Assembly (NCBI RefSeq): GCF_963877135.1
Contig: NZ_CAWNSW010000016.1
Span: 9,952 to 73,951 of the forward strand
Source of the DNA: Stenomitos frigidus_A
GTDB taxonomy: Bacteria > Cyanobacteriota > Cyanobacteriia > Leptolyngbyales > Leptolyngbyaceae
DNA length: 64,000 nt
Direction of reading: 5' to 3'
Below the pieces are notes generated by a model that had not been told where the DNA came from, ran no database searches, and was given only the letters and a program-made list of their open reading frames with translations. The translations under genes and the position numbers were made by a program. This document shows positions 8,867 to 17,148 of the stretch, piece by piece; within the stretch, counting starts at the first letter, position 1, and each line of letters starts with the position of its first letter.

Positions 8867-10207
8867 ATGACCGTCTCTCGAACGATTTGCCTGGGCTTTC
8901 TCACTGTGATTGTGATCGGAACCCTGCTGCTGACGCTACCGTTTTCAATCAGTGAGGGCGGTTGGAGTTGGGATCATCTACTGGTAGCCTTGTTCACAGC
9001 AACATCCGCTGTTTGTGTCACGGGACACGTGGTCGTTGACACGGGGGCCTATTTCTCCCCCATCGGGCAATTTTTTATTGTGGCGCTGATCCAGATTGGG
9101 GGGCTGGGATACATGACAGCCACAACGTTTCTGCTACTGCTTATCGGGCGCAGATTTGGGCTGCGAGACAAAATTGCCGTACAGCAAGCCCTCGATCGCA
9201 GCGAGATGCAAGGGACAGCACAGGTGATCCGCTCCATCATTGCCACAACCCTGATCTTTGAGATCACGGGTATTTTTTTGCTGCTAGTGGTCTTTACACC
9301 CGCTCATGGGCCGGGGCGTGCGCTGTGGCTGGCAACGTTTCATAGTGTGAGCGCCTGGAACAATGCTGGCTTCAGCTTGTTTCCAGATAACCTGGTGGGC
9401 TATCAAGCGTCGCCCTTGTTGAACCTGGTCATCTCCGGGTTGATTATTTTTGGCGGCATTGGGTACGAGGCTATTTTTGAAATGTATTTGTGGTTGCGCG
9501 ATCGTCTCCTGAAGCGATCGGGGCGGCTTGTGCTTTCTCTCAACTTCAAGGTTGCCGTCAGTACCACCGTAATTTTACTGGTGGCTGGTGCGATCGCCTT
9601 TTTCTTTGTTGAGGTGCGAAACCCCAAGACACTGGGCTCTATGCCCTTGAGTACTCAGATCATTACCGCCTGGTTTCAATCGGTAACGCCCAGAACTGCT
9701 GGCTTTAACACGATCGATATCAGCCAAATGACCACCGCTGGTCTGTTTATGACGATCGCCTTAATGTTGATTGGCGGCAGTCCCGGCGGTACAGCGGGTG
9801 GGATTAAAACCACAACGCTACGGGTGCTCACAAGCTGTACAAAAGCCATCTTACAGGGGAAAGAAGAGGTTGCCCTGTATGAACGTCAGATTCCGCTGTC
9901 ACTGATTCTCAAAGCGGTTGGCGTGGCAGTCGGGTCACTTGCAACCGTGCTGGTCATGACCACGCTGGTTTCCCTTTCCGATCCAGAGCTCGACTTTATT
10001 CGCATCTTATTTGAGGTCGTCTCTGCCTTTGCTACAGTGGGGCTTTCGACCGGCATTACAGCCGGACTTTCGACCTTTGCCAAGCTGGTGTTGATCGCCA
10101 CGATGTACATTGGGCGAGTCGGAGTTTTACTGCTGATGGGTGCGCTGCTCGGCGATCCAAGCCCCAGTGCAGTGCGTTACCCAGAAGAAAATTTGCTAGT
10201 AGGCTAA
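8867..10207 (+). CDS. ktrB: Potassium uptake protein, TrkH/KtrB family channel subunit
   Basis: A 446-residue polytopic membrane protein. The four pseudo-repeats of the K+ selectivity filter are visible: SAVCVTGHVVVDTG, SAWNNAGFSLF, TPRTAGFNTID and FATVGLSTGIT, each with the conserved filter glycine. Long hydrophobic stretches make up the M1-P-M2 units. KtrB forms the translocating dimer on which a KtrA ring sits, and the adjacent KtrA gene (81 bases downstream) confirms the pairing. In cyanobacteria Ktr is a Na+-dependent K+ uptake system needed for osmotic adaptation. Confidence 0.95.
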   Translation: MTVSRTICLGFLTVIVIGTLLLTLPFSISEGGWSWDHLLVALFTATSAVCVTGHVVVDTGAYFSPIGQFFIVALIQIGGLGYMTATTFLLLLIGRRFGLRDKIAVQQALDRSEMQGTAQVIRSIIATTLIFEITGIFLLLVVFTPAHGPGRALWLATFHSVSAWNNAGFSLFPDNLVGYQASPLLNLVISGLIIFGGIGYEAIFEMYLWLRDRLLKRSGRLVLSLNFKVAVSTTVILLVAGAIAFFFVEVRNPKTLGSMPLSTQIITAWFQSVTPRTAGFNTIDISQMTTAGLFMTIALMLIGGSPGGTAGGIKTTTLRVLTSCTKAILQGKEEVALYERQIPLSLILKAVGVAVGSLATVLVMTTLVSLSDPELDFIRILFEVVSAFATVGLSTGITAGLSTFAKLVLIATMYIGRVGVLLLMGALLGDPSPSAVRYPEENLLVG

Positions 10208-10287
10208 GTTGTTGTTAGGACAGAGTCGTTGCTTTACGAGTCTCTCTGGTCATCGCTTTTTTGCATCGCCTTTTGTGGAGTTAACCG

Positions 10288-10986
10288 GTGAATCTGACCT
10301 TCTTGAATTTTTTTCGTGGCTTACAGCCTGATCACAACAAGCATTATGCCGTCATCGGCCTGGGACGCTTTGGACGGGCCGTCTGCAATACCCTGCATCA
10401 GTTAGGCTACGAGGTGATGGGCGTCGATTTTGATGAAAAGCGAGTGGCCCAGGCACTCGCTGATCGCATTGCGGTGCGAGCCGTGCAGATCGATTCTACC
10501 GATCCGGCGGCCCTTCAGGAGGCTGGCATCTGTGAAATTGATACAGTGATTGTGGCGATCGGCAACTATGTCGAAGAAAGCGTGATCACTACGCTGAATC
10601 TCAAAGAAGCCGGAGTGGCTCATGTGGTTGCGAAAGCCTCCTCTCAAATCCACGAAAAGCTACTCAAAAAAGTCGGGGCAGACCATGTGGTTTTTCCAGA
10701 ACATGAGATGGGCTGTGCTTTAGCACGTGCGCTCACTCGACCCAGCATTTTAGAACGCTTTGAACTTGACCCAGATAATAGTATCGTCGAGATTTTGGTG
10801 CCCGAAGAGTTTGATGGTAAGACGATCGCAGAACTCAAGCTCCGTTCTCACTATGGCTTGAATTTGCTGGCAGTGAGCGAGGGCGGCAAATTTGAGATTA
10901 ATCCCAACCCCAATACAACGCTACGCAAAGGAGCAGCAATGGTTGTCATTGGCTGCAACAAGAATATCGATCGCCTGCCCATTTAA
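10288..10986 (+). CDS. ktrA: Potassium uptake regulatory subunit KtrA (RCK domain)
   Basis: A 232-residue cytoplasmic regulatory subunit. The RCK-N Rossmann motif VIGLGRFGRAVCNTL is near the N-terminus, followed by an acidic GVDFDEKRV nucleotide-binding position, with a TrkA-C/RCK-C domain in the last 80 residues. Translation starts at GTG 10288 with GGAG upstream. KtrA binds ATP/ADP and gates KtrB, the gene immediately upstream on the same strand. Confidence 0.93.
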   Translation: MNLTFLNFFRGLQPDHNKHYAVIGLGRFGRAVCNTLHQLGYEVMGVDFDEKRVAQALADRIAVRAVQIDSTDPAALQEAGICEIDTVIVAIGNYVEESVITTLNLKEAGVAHVVAKASSQIHEKLLKKVGADHVVFPEHEMGCALARALTRPSILERFELDPDNSIVEILVPEEFDGKTIAELKLRSHYGLNLLAVSEGGKFEINPNPNTTLRKGAAMVVIGCNKNIDRLPI

Positions 10987-10994
10987 TTGGGTGT

Positions 10995-11020
10995 TGTGTA
11001 AGGGCGCAAAGCCTTACGCC
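10995..11020. terminator. Hairpin after ktrA
   Basis: A stem (gtaagg ... ccttac) follows the ktrA stop between the convergent ktrA and glutamine-synthetase-like genes. It lacks a strong T-run, so intrinsic termination is only a possibility. The sequence also resembles a common cyanobacterial intergenic repeat (gtaagggcgcaaagccttac). Confidence 0.4.
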
Positions 11021-11076
11021 CCCTACAGAGGCAGGTTCTAGGTGGCGATCGCAGCGGGTCGAAGGTCGATTGAACG

Positions 11077-12576
11077 TTACGGTAAACAATCCATATAGGT
11101 TTCCATATCCCAACTGCTGGTGGTGGCGAGGAAGCGTTCCCATTCGTCGCGCTTATACCAGTGATAGAGCGGATACATCTCTCCTGGCATCGCTGATTTG
11201 ATGACCTCATCATCGGCGAGGCGATCGAGGGCTTCCCCTAGTGACATTGGCAGCTTCTTCACCTGCTTGCCTGCTTCCATTGCCTCATACAGGTTGCGCT
11301 GCTCTGGCTCACCCGGATCAAGGTTACGCTTTAAGCCATCATCAAAGGCTTTGAGCAAGGCACCTGCCATGAGATAGGGGTTCACCATCGAATCCACGGC
11401 GCGGTATTCAAAGCGACCGGGTGCCGACACGCGCAAACCACAGGTACGATTCTGATAGCCCCAGTCGGAGTAGACGGGTGCCCACAGTCCCGTATCCCAC
11501 AGGCGACGGTAGGAATTGACGGTCGAACAGCCGATCGCGGTCAAGGCACCCAGATGTTCAATCACACCACCAATACAGTTAAGACCAATGGGTCCAGGCT
11601 TCCGGCGGGAGGCTTCGGGTACAGGCATGAAGGTGTTTTCACCCCCTTTGGTGTAGGCAAAGTTTTCGTTCAGTCCCGGCAACTGTTCGAGCCCAAACGT
11701 GCTCATCGTTTCTTCACCGCCACGCCACAGCGAAAGGTTATGGTGACAGCCCGACGCTGAAACGCCCATAAACGGCTTGGTCATGAAGCAGGCAATCAGG
11801 TTAAATTCGCGGGCAACCTGGGCACAAATCTGGCGGTAGGTGGTGAGGCGATCGCACGTCCGCAGCGCATCGTCATACATAAAATTCAGCTCTAGCTGTC
11901 CGGGAGCATCTTCATGATCACCCTGGATCATGTCCAATCCCATCGCTTTGCTGTATTCAATCACGCGCAAGAAAACGGGACGCAATTCTTCAAATTGATC
12001 AATCTGGTAGCAGTTGGGTTTGGTGACACCGCCATTGGGCTGCCCATCCGCCCCTTTCTTCAGCCACATCATTTCGGGTTCGCAACCGTGACGTAGTTGC
12101 AAGCCGTGCTCTTCCCGAAACTGAGCGTGAATCCGTTTCAAATTACCCCGGCAGTCAGACGTGAGAAACGCGCCCGGGTTTTCTTCTTCTTCGCGGTTGC
12201 GGAAGCAGGTGCAATAGACGCGCGCCACACGCTTATCCCATGGCAACTGACAGAAGGTCTCTGGATCAGGAATGGCAACCAGTTCTGCCGCTTCAGGCCC
12301 GTAGCCGATGTAATTGCGGTAGCGATCGAGAAACAAATTTGCCGTTGCACCATACACCAGTTGAATGCCGCGATCGGCGATCGTTTCCCAATGGTCAGCG
12401 GGTACCCCTTTACCCACAATCCGCCCCGTAATTGAGATGAACTGGTAATAGATGTATTGAATGCCCAGCTCGTTAATTTTAGCGCGTACCTGCTTGACTA
12501 ATTCAGCCCGACCGTCTGCTGCTACGTAGGCTTCCACATCGGTCATGGCTCCGGCTTTGACGAGAACTCCAGTCAC
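11077..12576 (-). CDS. Glutamine synthetase superfamily ligase (GlnT/GmaS/PuuA-like)
   Basis: 499 residues with the catalytic landmarks of the superfamily: GCEPEMMWL (metal-ligand region), GDHEDAPGQLELNF, SASGCHHNLSLW (ATP/glutamate binding) and YQNRTCGLRVSAPGRFEYRAVD. It is divergent from canonical cyanobacterial GlnA and from the two paralogues at 21.3-24.1 kb. The family couples glutamate gamma-carboxylate to ammonia or amines. Its setting among oxidoreductases, a permease and Amt favours an amine substrate, but this is inference. A 16-bp palindrome shared with two other promoters of the cluster lies about 70 bases upstream of the start (12646-12661). Confidence 0.85.
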   Translation of the reverse strand: MTGVLVKAGAMTDVEAYVAADGRAELVKQVRAKINELGIQYIYYQFISITGRIVGKGVPADHWETIADRGIQLVYGATANLFLDRYRNYIGYGPEAAELVAIPDPETFCQLPWDKRVARVYCTCFRNREEEENPGAFLTSDCRGNLKRIHAQFREEHGLQLRHGCEPEMMWLKKGADGQPNGGVTKPNCYQIDQFEELRPVFLRVIEYSKAMGLDMIQGDHEDAPGQLELNFMYDDALRTCDRLTTYRQICAQVAREFNLIACFMTKPFMGVSASGCHHNLSLWRGGEETMSTFGLEQLPGLNENFAYTKGGENTFMPVPEASRRKPGPIGLNCIGGVIEHLGALTAIGCSTVNSYRRLWDTGLWAPVYSDWGYQNRTCGLRVSAPGRFEYRAVDSMVNPYLMAGALLKAFDDGLKRNLDPGEPEQRNLYEAMEAGKQVKKLPMSLGEALDRLADDEVIKSAMPGEMYPLYHWYKRDEWERFLATTSSWDMETYMDCLP

Positions 12577-12645
12577 TGTTAGTCCTCCAGTTTGATGGCG
12601 ATTCTAGATGGCGTTGCTAAAAACTCGTTTCGTTAAGTAAATCCA

Positions 12646-12661
12646 ACTTGTTATAACAGCT
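12646..12661. promoter_or_regulatory. Palindromic operator candidate, copy 1
   Basis: The sequence acttgttataacagct matches the consensus acttgttataacaagt found at 13691 and 16823. It lies about 70 bases upstream of the glutamine-synthetase-like start. Dyad symmetry and recurrence in the same functional cluster suggest a transcription-factor site. Confidence 0.55.
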
Positions 12662-12701
12662 TTGTATCATTGACTACGAATCGGGCTTTTTCAGGGCACT
12701 T

Positions 12702-13424
12702 TCAAGACACTTTCAATGGAAATGGTTTCCAGGGAATCCATTCTGACCACAGTTTTGCCACCGTGCCATCCGCAATCAAGTCATCCAGCGTTTGGTTTAA
12801 GGCGTTCAAGCAGTCTGGGTGTGCTTTCGGGACACCAATGCTAAAGGGCACCTGTGTTAGTACGCTAAACGCGAGGCGAAGGTCAGGATCGTCTTCAGCG
12901 GCAACCACCAAGACGAATTCGTCATCAATCAGGGCGTCGATTTGGCCCGATCGCAACGCTTCTAGCATCTCTGGCAGTACTTTGTCGCTACCGGGATACG
13001 GCACTGTTTCAACACCTGGAAAGGTCGCAGCCAGCACAATATTCGTGCTGTCGGCGAGACCACCGACGCGCAAGCCAGCCAGGTCTTCGGGGGAATGGAT
13101 GGGGCGATCGGCTCTCACCAACACGGCTTCATCAAAGAGCCCATAGGGTTGGGTAAAGTCCACCCATTGCTGCCGTTCTGGCGTAATGGCTTGATTGAAC
13201 CAGATGACATCGTATTGTCCCGTTTGTAGGCTCGTGTAGAAGTCAGCCATCGGCACATTATGCCAAATCGGTTCTAAGTTCAAGCGCTGACAAACGGCTC
13301 TCGCCAGCTCTGGTTCGTAGCCAGTGCGCACGTCTTTGACCACGCTCATCGGACGCGCATCAAAATCGCTGGCAATAATGTGTAAATAGCCGGGTTGAAT
13401 GGTGGATAACACGTTGGACTCCAT
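12702..13424 (-). CDS. Family 3 solute-binding protein without a signal peptide
   Basis: 240 residues matching the amino-acid ABC-transporter binding domain (SBP_bac_3): GYEPELARAVCQRLNL, QYDVIWFNQAITPERQQWVDFTQPY, DLAGLRVGGLADST and GQIDALIDDEFVL. The binding domain begins almost at residue 10, with no hydrophobic leader or lipobox. An in-frame TAG at 13449-13451, formed by the upstream heptamer repeats, prevents a longer start. It is therefore either a cytoplasmic ligand-binding protein or one whose export signal was lost when the repeats arrived. No ABC permease or ATPase is nearby. It is oriented towards the glutamine-synthetase-like gene and may be co-transcribed with it. Confidence 0.82.
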   Translation of the reverse strand: MESNVLSTIQPGYLHIIASDFDARPMSVVKDVRTGYEPELARAVCQRLNLEPIWHNVPMADFYTSLQTGQYDVIWFNQAITPERQQWVDFTQPYGLFDEAVLVRADRPIHSPEDLAGLRVGGLADSTNIVLAATFPGVETVPYPGSDKVLPEMLEALRSGQIDALIDDEFVLVVAAEDDPDLRLAFSVLTQVPFSIGVPKAHPDCLNALNQTLDDLIADGTVAKLWSEWIPWKPFPLKVS

Positions 13425-13445
13425 AAAAAATGAGAAAAATTCTTT

Positions 13446-13604
13446 TAGCTATTAGCTATTAGCTATTAGCGGTCAGCGGTCAGCGGTCAGCTATCAACTC
13501 TGTATTGATGTTCGATCGCCCACTTAGAGGCAATTCGATCAATCGACCTGTGATCACGTTTTGCTGACCGCTGACTGGTAACTGCTGACCGCTGACTGCT
13601 AACC
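13446..13604. repeat. Inverted heptamer STRR element, copy 1
   Basis: The left arm (13446-13495) is a run of 7-bp units, tagctat three times, then tagcggt, cagcggt twice and cagctat. The right arm (13562-13604) carries the complementary units gctgacc/gctgact. A core of about 66 bases lies between, so the whole can fold into a long imperfect hairpin. The same architecture recurs at 20992-21300 and 25018-25083. Short tandemly repeated repetitive (STRR) heptamers are known from filamentous cyanobacteria. Confidence 0.8.
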
Positions 13605-13690
13605 ACTCACGCCAATTTCAACATTTCAAGCAAGAACTGCTGAAAAACCTTGTGGAGCGTAGCTGAAACTACACTTTTTCGGTGCGATGA

Positions 13691-13706
13691 ACTTATTATG
13701 ACAAGT
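13691..13706. promoter_or_regulatory. Palindromic operator candidate, copy 2
   Basis: acttattatgacaagt, whose reverse complement acttgtcataataagt aligns with the copies at 12646 and 16823. It lies 42 bases before the PhyH-family start and in the shared upstream region of the divergent solute-binding protein gene, so it could control both. Confidence 0.55.
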
Positions 13707-13747
13707 TAATAGTTACTATACATTTCGCGACTTAGCAAGGGTGGACG

Positions 13748-14653
13748 ATGGGATACCAACCAATTCAACTCACCGATGTACAAAGACAACGGTTTCAGGA
13801 TGATGGGTTTTTAATTCTGGAAAACTTTTTGCCGATCGACTTAACGCAACGCCTGGTGGAACGGATGGAACCGCTGTTTCACGGGAAGTTTGAGACGGGC
13901 ATTTATCCCGATGAATGGCATTGGCGACCGGGATTGAGCTTGCCTGATGTCACGCGCGAAATGTGTAACGGCTGGAAAAGTGATTTGACGATCGCCAGTG
14001 TGGTGCTGTCGGCTGAAATTGGCCGCCTGTCTGCCACCTTGGCAGGATGGGATGGTGCGCGGATTGGACAAGATAGCCTTTGGGTGAAGCCGCCCCATGC
14101 CAGCGCGATCGCGCTGCATCAAGATGGTGCCTACATCGACTACCTCGAACCGGCAGCAATGATGACTTGCTGGATTGCGCTGAATGATGCCAGCGCTGCC
14201 GATGGCACCTTGGTCTACGCGAAAGGCTCTCACAAGTGGGATTTAATTGACGTTGAAGGGGAGTTTCACGCACCGTCAAAAGATTACCGTTGGGCTATGC
14301 TACAAGCGGCTGAGCAAGCAGGCGTAACCGAACCAGAATTGGTGGTGGTGGAAGTGCCTGCGGGTGGCTGTGCATTCCATCATGGGCGCACCTGGCATGG
14401 CTTGTGCAAAACGACTCGCACTGAAGGAGTGTTTAACAGTATGGGATTGCATACCATTCCATCAAAGGCTCAGTTCCATCCGACCAACCCACAAGGCTAT
14501 ATTTATGGACGCTACAAGCGTGTGGGTGATACCACAATGGATGAAAGTTTCTTTCCGATTCTTTGGACAAAGGATGGCTATCGCTCACCGCATCTAGCCA
14601 CCTTCTGCGAGGATGCGTTGCTGTCTCGCAAGGCTACTTATTCCACTGTTTAG
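13748..14653 (+). CDS. Phytanoyl-CoA dioxygenase (PhyH) family Fe(II)/2-oxoglutarate oxygenase
   Basis: 301 residues with the facial-triad elements of the family: the HxD pair in LHQDGAYIDYL (about residues 120-130) and a distal histidine in RTWHGLCKT. PhyH enzymes hydroxylate diverse small molecules using 2-oxoglutarate and O2. A good AAGGGTGG ribosome-binding site precedes ATG 13748. It is divergent from the solute-binding protein gene and downstream of a shared palindrome, so it probably belongs to the nitrogen cluster and may hydroxylate or N-demethylate its substrate. The substrate is unknown. Confidence 0.85.
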   Translation: MGYQPIQLTDVQRQRFQDDGFLILENFLPIDLTQRLVERMEPLFHGKFETGIYPDEWHWRPGLSLPDVTREMCNGWKSDLTIASVVLSAEIGRLSATLAGWDGARIGQDSLWVKPPHASAIALHQDGAYIDYLEPAAMMTCWIALNDASAADGTLVYAKGSHKWDLIDVEGEFHAPSKDYRWAMLQAAEQAGVTEPELVVVEVPAGGCAFHHGRTWHGLCKTTRTEGVFNSMGLHTIPSKAQFHPTNPQGYIYGRYKRVGDTTMDESFFPILWTKDGYRSPHLATFCEDALLSRKATYSTV

Positions 14654-14664
14654 CCTTTAAAGCC

Positions 14665-14694
14665 TGTAGGGACGTTATCTGTAACGTCCCTACA
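14665..14694. repeat. gtagggacgtta palindromic repeat, copy 1 (possible terminator)
   Basis: A near-perfect inverted repeat (tgtagggacgtta / taacgtccctaca) between two convergent genes. The same palindrome occurs at 20166, 34388 and, interrupted, at 37487. It is a common dispersed repeat of cyanobacterial genomes and may act here as a bidirectional transcription barrier. Confidence 0.75.
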
Positions 14695-14706
14695 CAAAAA
14701 GCAGAT

Positions 14707-15126
14707 CTAACGATCGATCACCCGACGAGCCCGTTTTCTGCGCGACGATCGCCGCTTACCCTTCAAACCCAACAGAGAACTGCCAAAGCCTGTTAAACCC
14801 AGCATTGCCAGTGGCTGCCAGTGCTTTAGCTCCTGCTGCTGGGTGGATTGGGAACGTTGGCTAGCTTCGGGCTGTCGAGTTGGTTGGGCGTGAAACACCG
14901 ACCCTAATAGCGATGCCGCACCCGCTACCAGCAGAAGGCTCAACGCGATCGGGCTTTTGGACTGCTCATCCCCCTGCTTTAAGTCAAAGGACGCATAGAT
15001 AAAGTAGACTGTCATACCCAAACAGATGAGCAGCAGCAGTGCGATGATCGTTGGGTTGTTGGCAAACGTATAAATGGGACCTTTAGCCTCTGAAAAGTCC
15101 TTGAAAGTAGCAAAGGGGCTAGTCAT
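14707..15126 (-). CDS. Small membrane protein of unknown function downstream of amt
   Basis: A 139-residue protein. One clear transmembrane helix (TIIALLLLICLGMTVYFIYA, about residues 27-46) is followed by a second hydrophobic stretch (PIALSLLLVAGAASLLG), a Gln/Ser-rich linker and a strongly basic C-terminus (GKRRSSRRKRARR). AGGAGA lies just upstream of ATG. It follows the ammonium-transporter gene by 12 bases, so the two are probably co-transcribed. I do not recognise the family. It may be an accessory of the transporter. Confidence 0.7.
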   Translation of the reverse strand: MTSPFATFKDFSEAKGPIYTFANNPTIIALLLLICLGMTVYFIYASFDLKQGDEQSKSPIALSLLLVAGAASLLGSVFHAQPTRQPEASQRSQSTQQQELKHWQPLAMLGLTGFGSSLLGLKGKRRSSRRKRARRVIDR

Positions 15127-15138
15127 GGTTATTTTCTC

Positions 15139-16548
15139 CTATTCCGCTGCTAATTTTGATGCGCCGACTGCCGTTGGTGCTGTACCGCCGTTTGTTGTGA
15201 CGTGGGTGACAAACGCTGGCGTCGCGTATTCCGGGTAGCCCTCAACGCCCAGATCGGATAGATCTAAGCCAGCAATCTCTTCTTCCCGCGAAACACGCAA
15301 CAGGTTGAACTTCTTCAGCAACCAGCTTGTGACATAGCCTGGAATGAAACCCAGGAGTACTGTGCAGATCAGCGTTCCCACAATTTGCCCGATCGGGTTG
15401 ATCGATGGAATGCCGTCACCTTGGGGATATCCCATCGCTGCAAAGCCAACGATCGCTGAACCCAGGAAGCCACAAAACCCATGTACACCAACGGCACCAA
15501 CCGCATCATCAATGCCAGCTTTTTCAACCGCCATAATGACTTTGGGCATTAAGAAGGCACCAATAAACGCCAGGATGATCACCAATGCCGGATGATACAG
15601 ATCCATGCCACCACCAACAGTAATAATACCCGCCAAGCCACCGGAAATCGTAAAGAACGGGTCACCCTTGGAAGACAGGTAAGCCCCCACCAAGCCAGCT
15701 GCAAGCGCCAGCGTGGTGCTGACCCCGACCGACGCTAGAGTCATTGGTGTGGCATAAATGGTGGTTTCTTTGGCGGCACCGGGCAAGAAGATCAGGCAGG
15801 CTGCCAGAAAGGCATAGAAACCCACAAAAATGAGCATGAGCCCCACCATAGTTAACGGTAGGTTGTGAGGCAGAATGGGTCTGGGTTTGCCATTCTGATC
15901 ATATTTGCCAATCCGAGGTCCCAGATTGAGCAACACGCCCAGAGTGAAAAAGCCAGAAACACCGTGCACCACCCCTGCACAGCCAAAATCATGGTAGCCC
16001 AGTTTGGTGAACATCCAGCCAAACGCATTCCACCCCCAAGCAGCCGCAACCACCCAGGTAAAAGAGCCGAGGACGATCGACATCACCAGATACGCACCAA
16101 TCTTCACGCGCTCAATCAACGCTCCTGAAAGAATCGATGCAGTCGTCATGGCAAAAAGCGCAAAGGCAAAGAAAAAGACCCCGGTGATGTGGTCGCTCGT
16201 ATTCGGCCCCAGTGCAGGTGACCAGGGATAAGACGCATCGACATAGACCATCGCGGTTTTAATCATCTCGCTTTCAGCTGGATTCGTCCATGGCCCCAGA
16301 ATGCCACCCGTCAGTGGAAAGAAGGGGAACGCATTGTAAACCCACCAGCCAAAAAAGAAGAACGCTAGACCGACACTTGCCAGGGTTAAAAGGTTTTTAA
16401 CCATTGTGGCAAGCACATTCTTGGTGCGAGAGGCTCCGCCTTCGTAGGCAAGAAACCCCGCATGGATCAGCAACATAAACACGGACGCCCAATAGTAAAA
16501 GGACTCCGAGACAAACGTGCCAAGGAATTGTTGTGCTTCAGGTGACAT
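15139..16548 (-). CDS. amt: Ammonium transporter (Amt family)
   Basis: 469 residues with 11 or so hydrophobic helices. The two pore histidines are present in VVHGVSGFF and GVHGFCGFLGS, and ALIERVKIGAYL matches the family signature region. The N-terminal helix (SESFYYWASVFMLLIHAGFLAYEGG) differs from the canonical Amt1 of cyanobacteria, which suggests a specialised paralogue. Amt moves NH4+/NH3 across the inner membrane. In this cluster it may recapture ammonia released by substrate breakdown. A shared palindrome lies 275 bases upstream of the start. Confidence 0.92.
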   Translation of the reverse strand: MSPEAQQFLGTFVSESFYYWASVFMLLIHAGFLAYEGGASRTKNVLATMVKNLLTLASVGLAFFFFGWWVYNAFPFFPLTGGILGPWTNPAESEMIKTAMVYVDASYPWSPALGPNTSDHITGVFFFAFALFAMTTASILSGALIERVKIGAYLVMSIVLGSFTWVVAAAWGWNAFGWMFTKLGYHDFGCAGVVHGVSGFFTLGVLLNLGPRIGKYDQNGKPRPILPHNLPLTMVGLMLIFVGFYAFLAACLIFLPGAAKETTIYATPMTLASVGVSTTLALAAGLVGAYLSSKGDPFFTISGGLAGIITVGGGMDLYHPALVIILAFIGAFLMPKVIMAVEKAGIDDAVGAVGVHGFCGFLGSAIVGFAAMGYPQGDGIPSINPIGQIVGTLICTVLLGFIPGYVTSWLLKKFNLLRVSREEEIAGLDLSDLGVEGYPEYATPAFVTHVTTNGGTAPTAVGASKLAAE

Positions 16549-17148
16549 AGCTTATCGCAGGTGAATGAACATTCGAGCAAACACAGGGTGAATCGTGACA
16601 TCAACCATTGGTTAAGCCGCATTGACATCAGCTAGAGCTTGCAAGCCAGATCGTTGAGTACTCGAATTGAGAGACATTGCAACGGTATCCTTGGCTGCTT
16701 GAATCTAGGACTCAAGCCAAGATCGGCAAAGATTGAAGTCCTTGCCGCGATCGTCGCCAACGTGCTCGATCGCGATCGAACATGAAAAGCTCATAACTAG
16801 TCTCAAGGAGATTTTAAGGATGACTTGTTATAACAAATGTAGTCAAATTGACCGTATCGAATGGTTGGTCGGTTTAACGTGGTCTTTCAAGCGGTTGCTT
16901 TAGAACGCTTCACCTGTAATGCCTTATCTGTGGTATCTCAATCCTAAAGTTGACTTGAGAGGTTTAGTTCAGCCAGTGCCTTTGATTAATCAATGTAATT
17001 AATAAGGTTGTTTAATGTCCGTTTTCGTCGTTCACACTGATTCCGAACGTTGAGATTGAAGTGAGTTTTTTGAGTGGAAGAGACATTGCGTGATGGCTTG
17101 TTGCTTGAAAATACGAAAACTGATTAGTAGCACCGTACAACGAACGTT
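16549..17148. other. Divergent promoter region between amt and the flavoprotein gene
   Basis: About 600 bases holding both promoters and the palindrome at 16823-16838. I searched by eye for an NtcA site (gta-N8-tac with a downstream -10) and did not find a convincing one. No ORF or RNA gene is supported. Confidence 0.5.
16823..16838. promoter_or_regulatory. Palindromic operator candidate, copy 3
   Basis: acttgttataacaaat contains the exact 12-bp palindrome ttgttataacaa and matches copies at 12646 and 13691. It sits between the divergent amt and acyl-CoA-dehydrogenase-like genes, 275 and 310 bases from their starts. Confidence 0.58.

Noticed and set aside
13446..13604. CRISPR-like array
   Set aside because: Units are seven bases long without spacers and occur as inverted arms, and no cas genes are present. 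They are STRR repeats.
16549..17148. NtcA binding site upstream of amt
   Set aside because: I looked for gta-N8-tac with a suitable -10 and found only partial matches, so no NtcA site is called.
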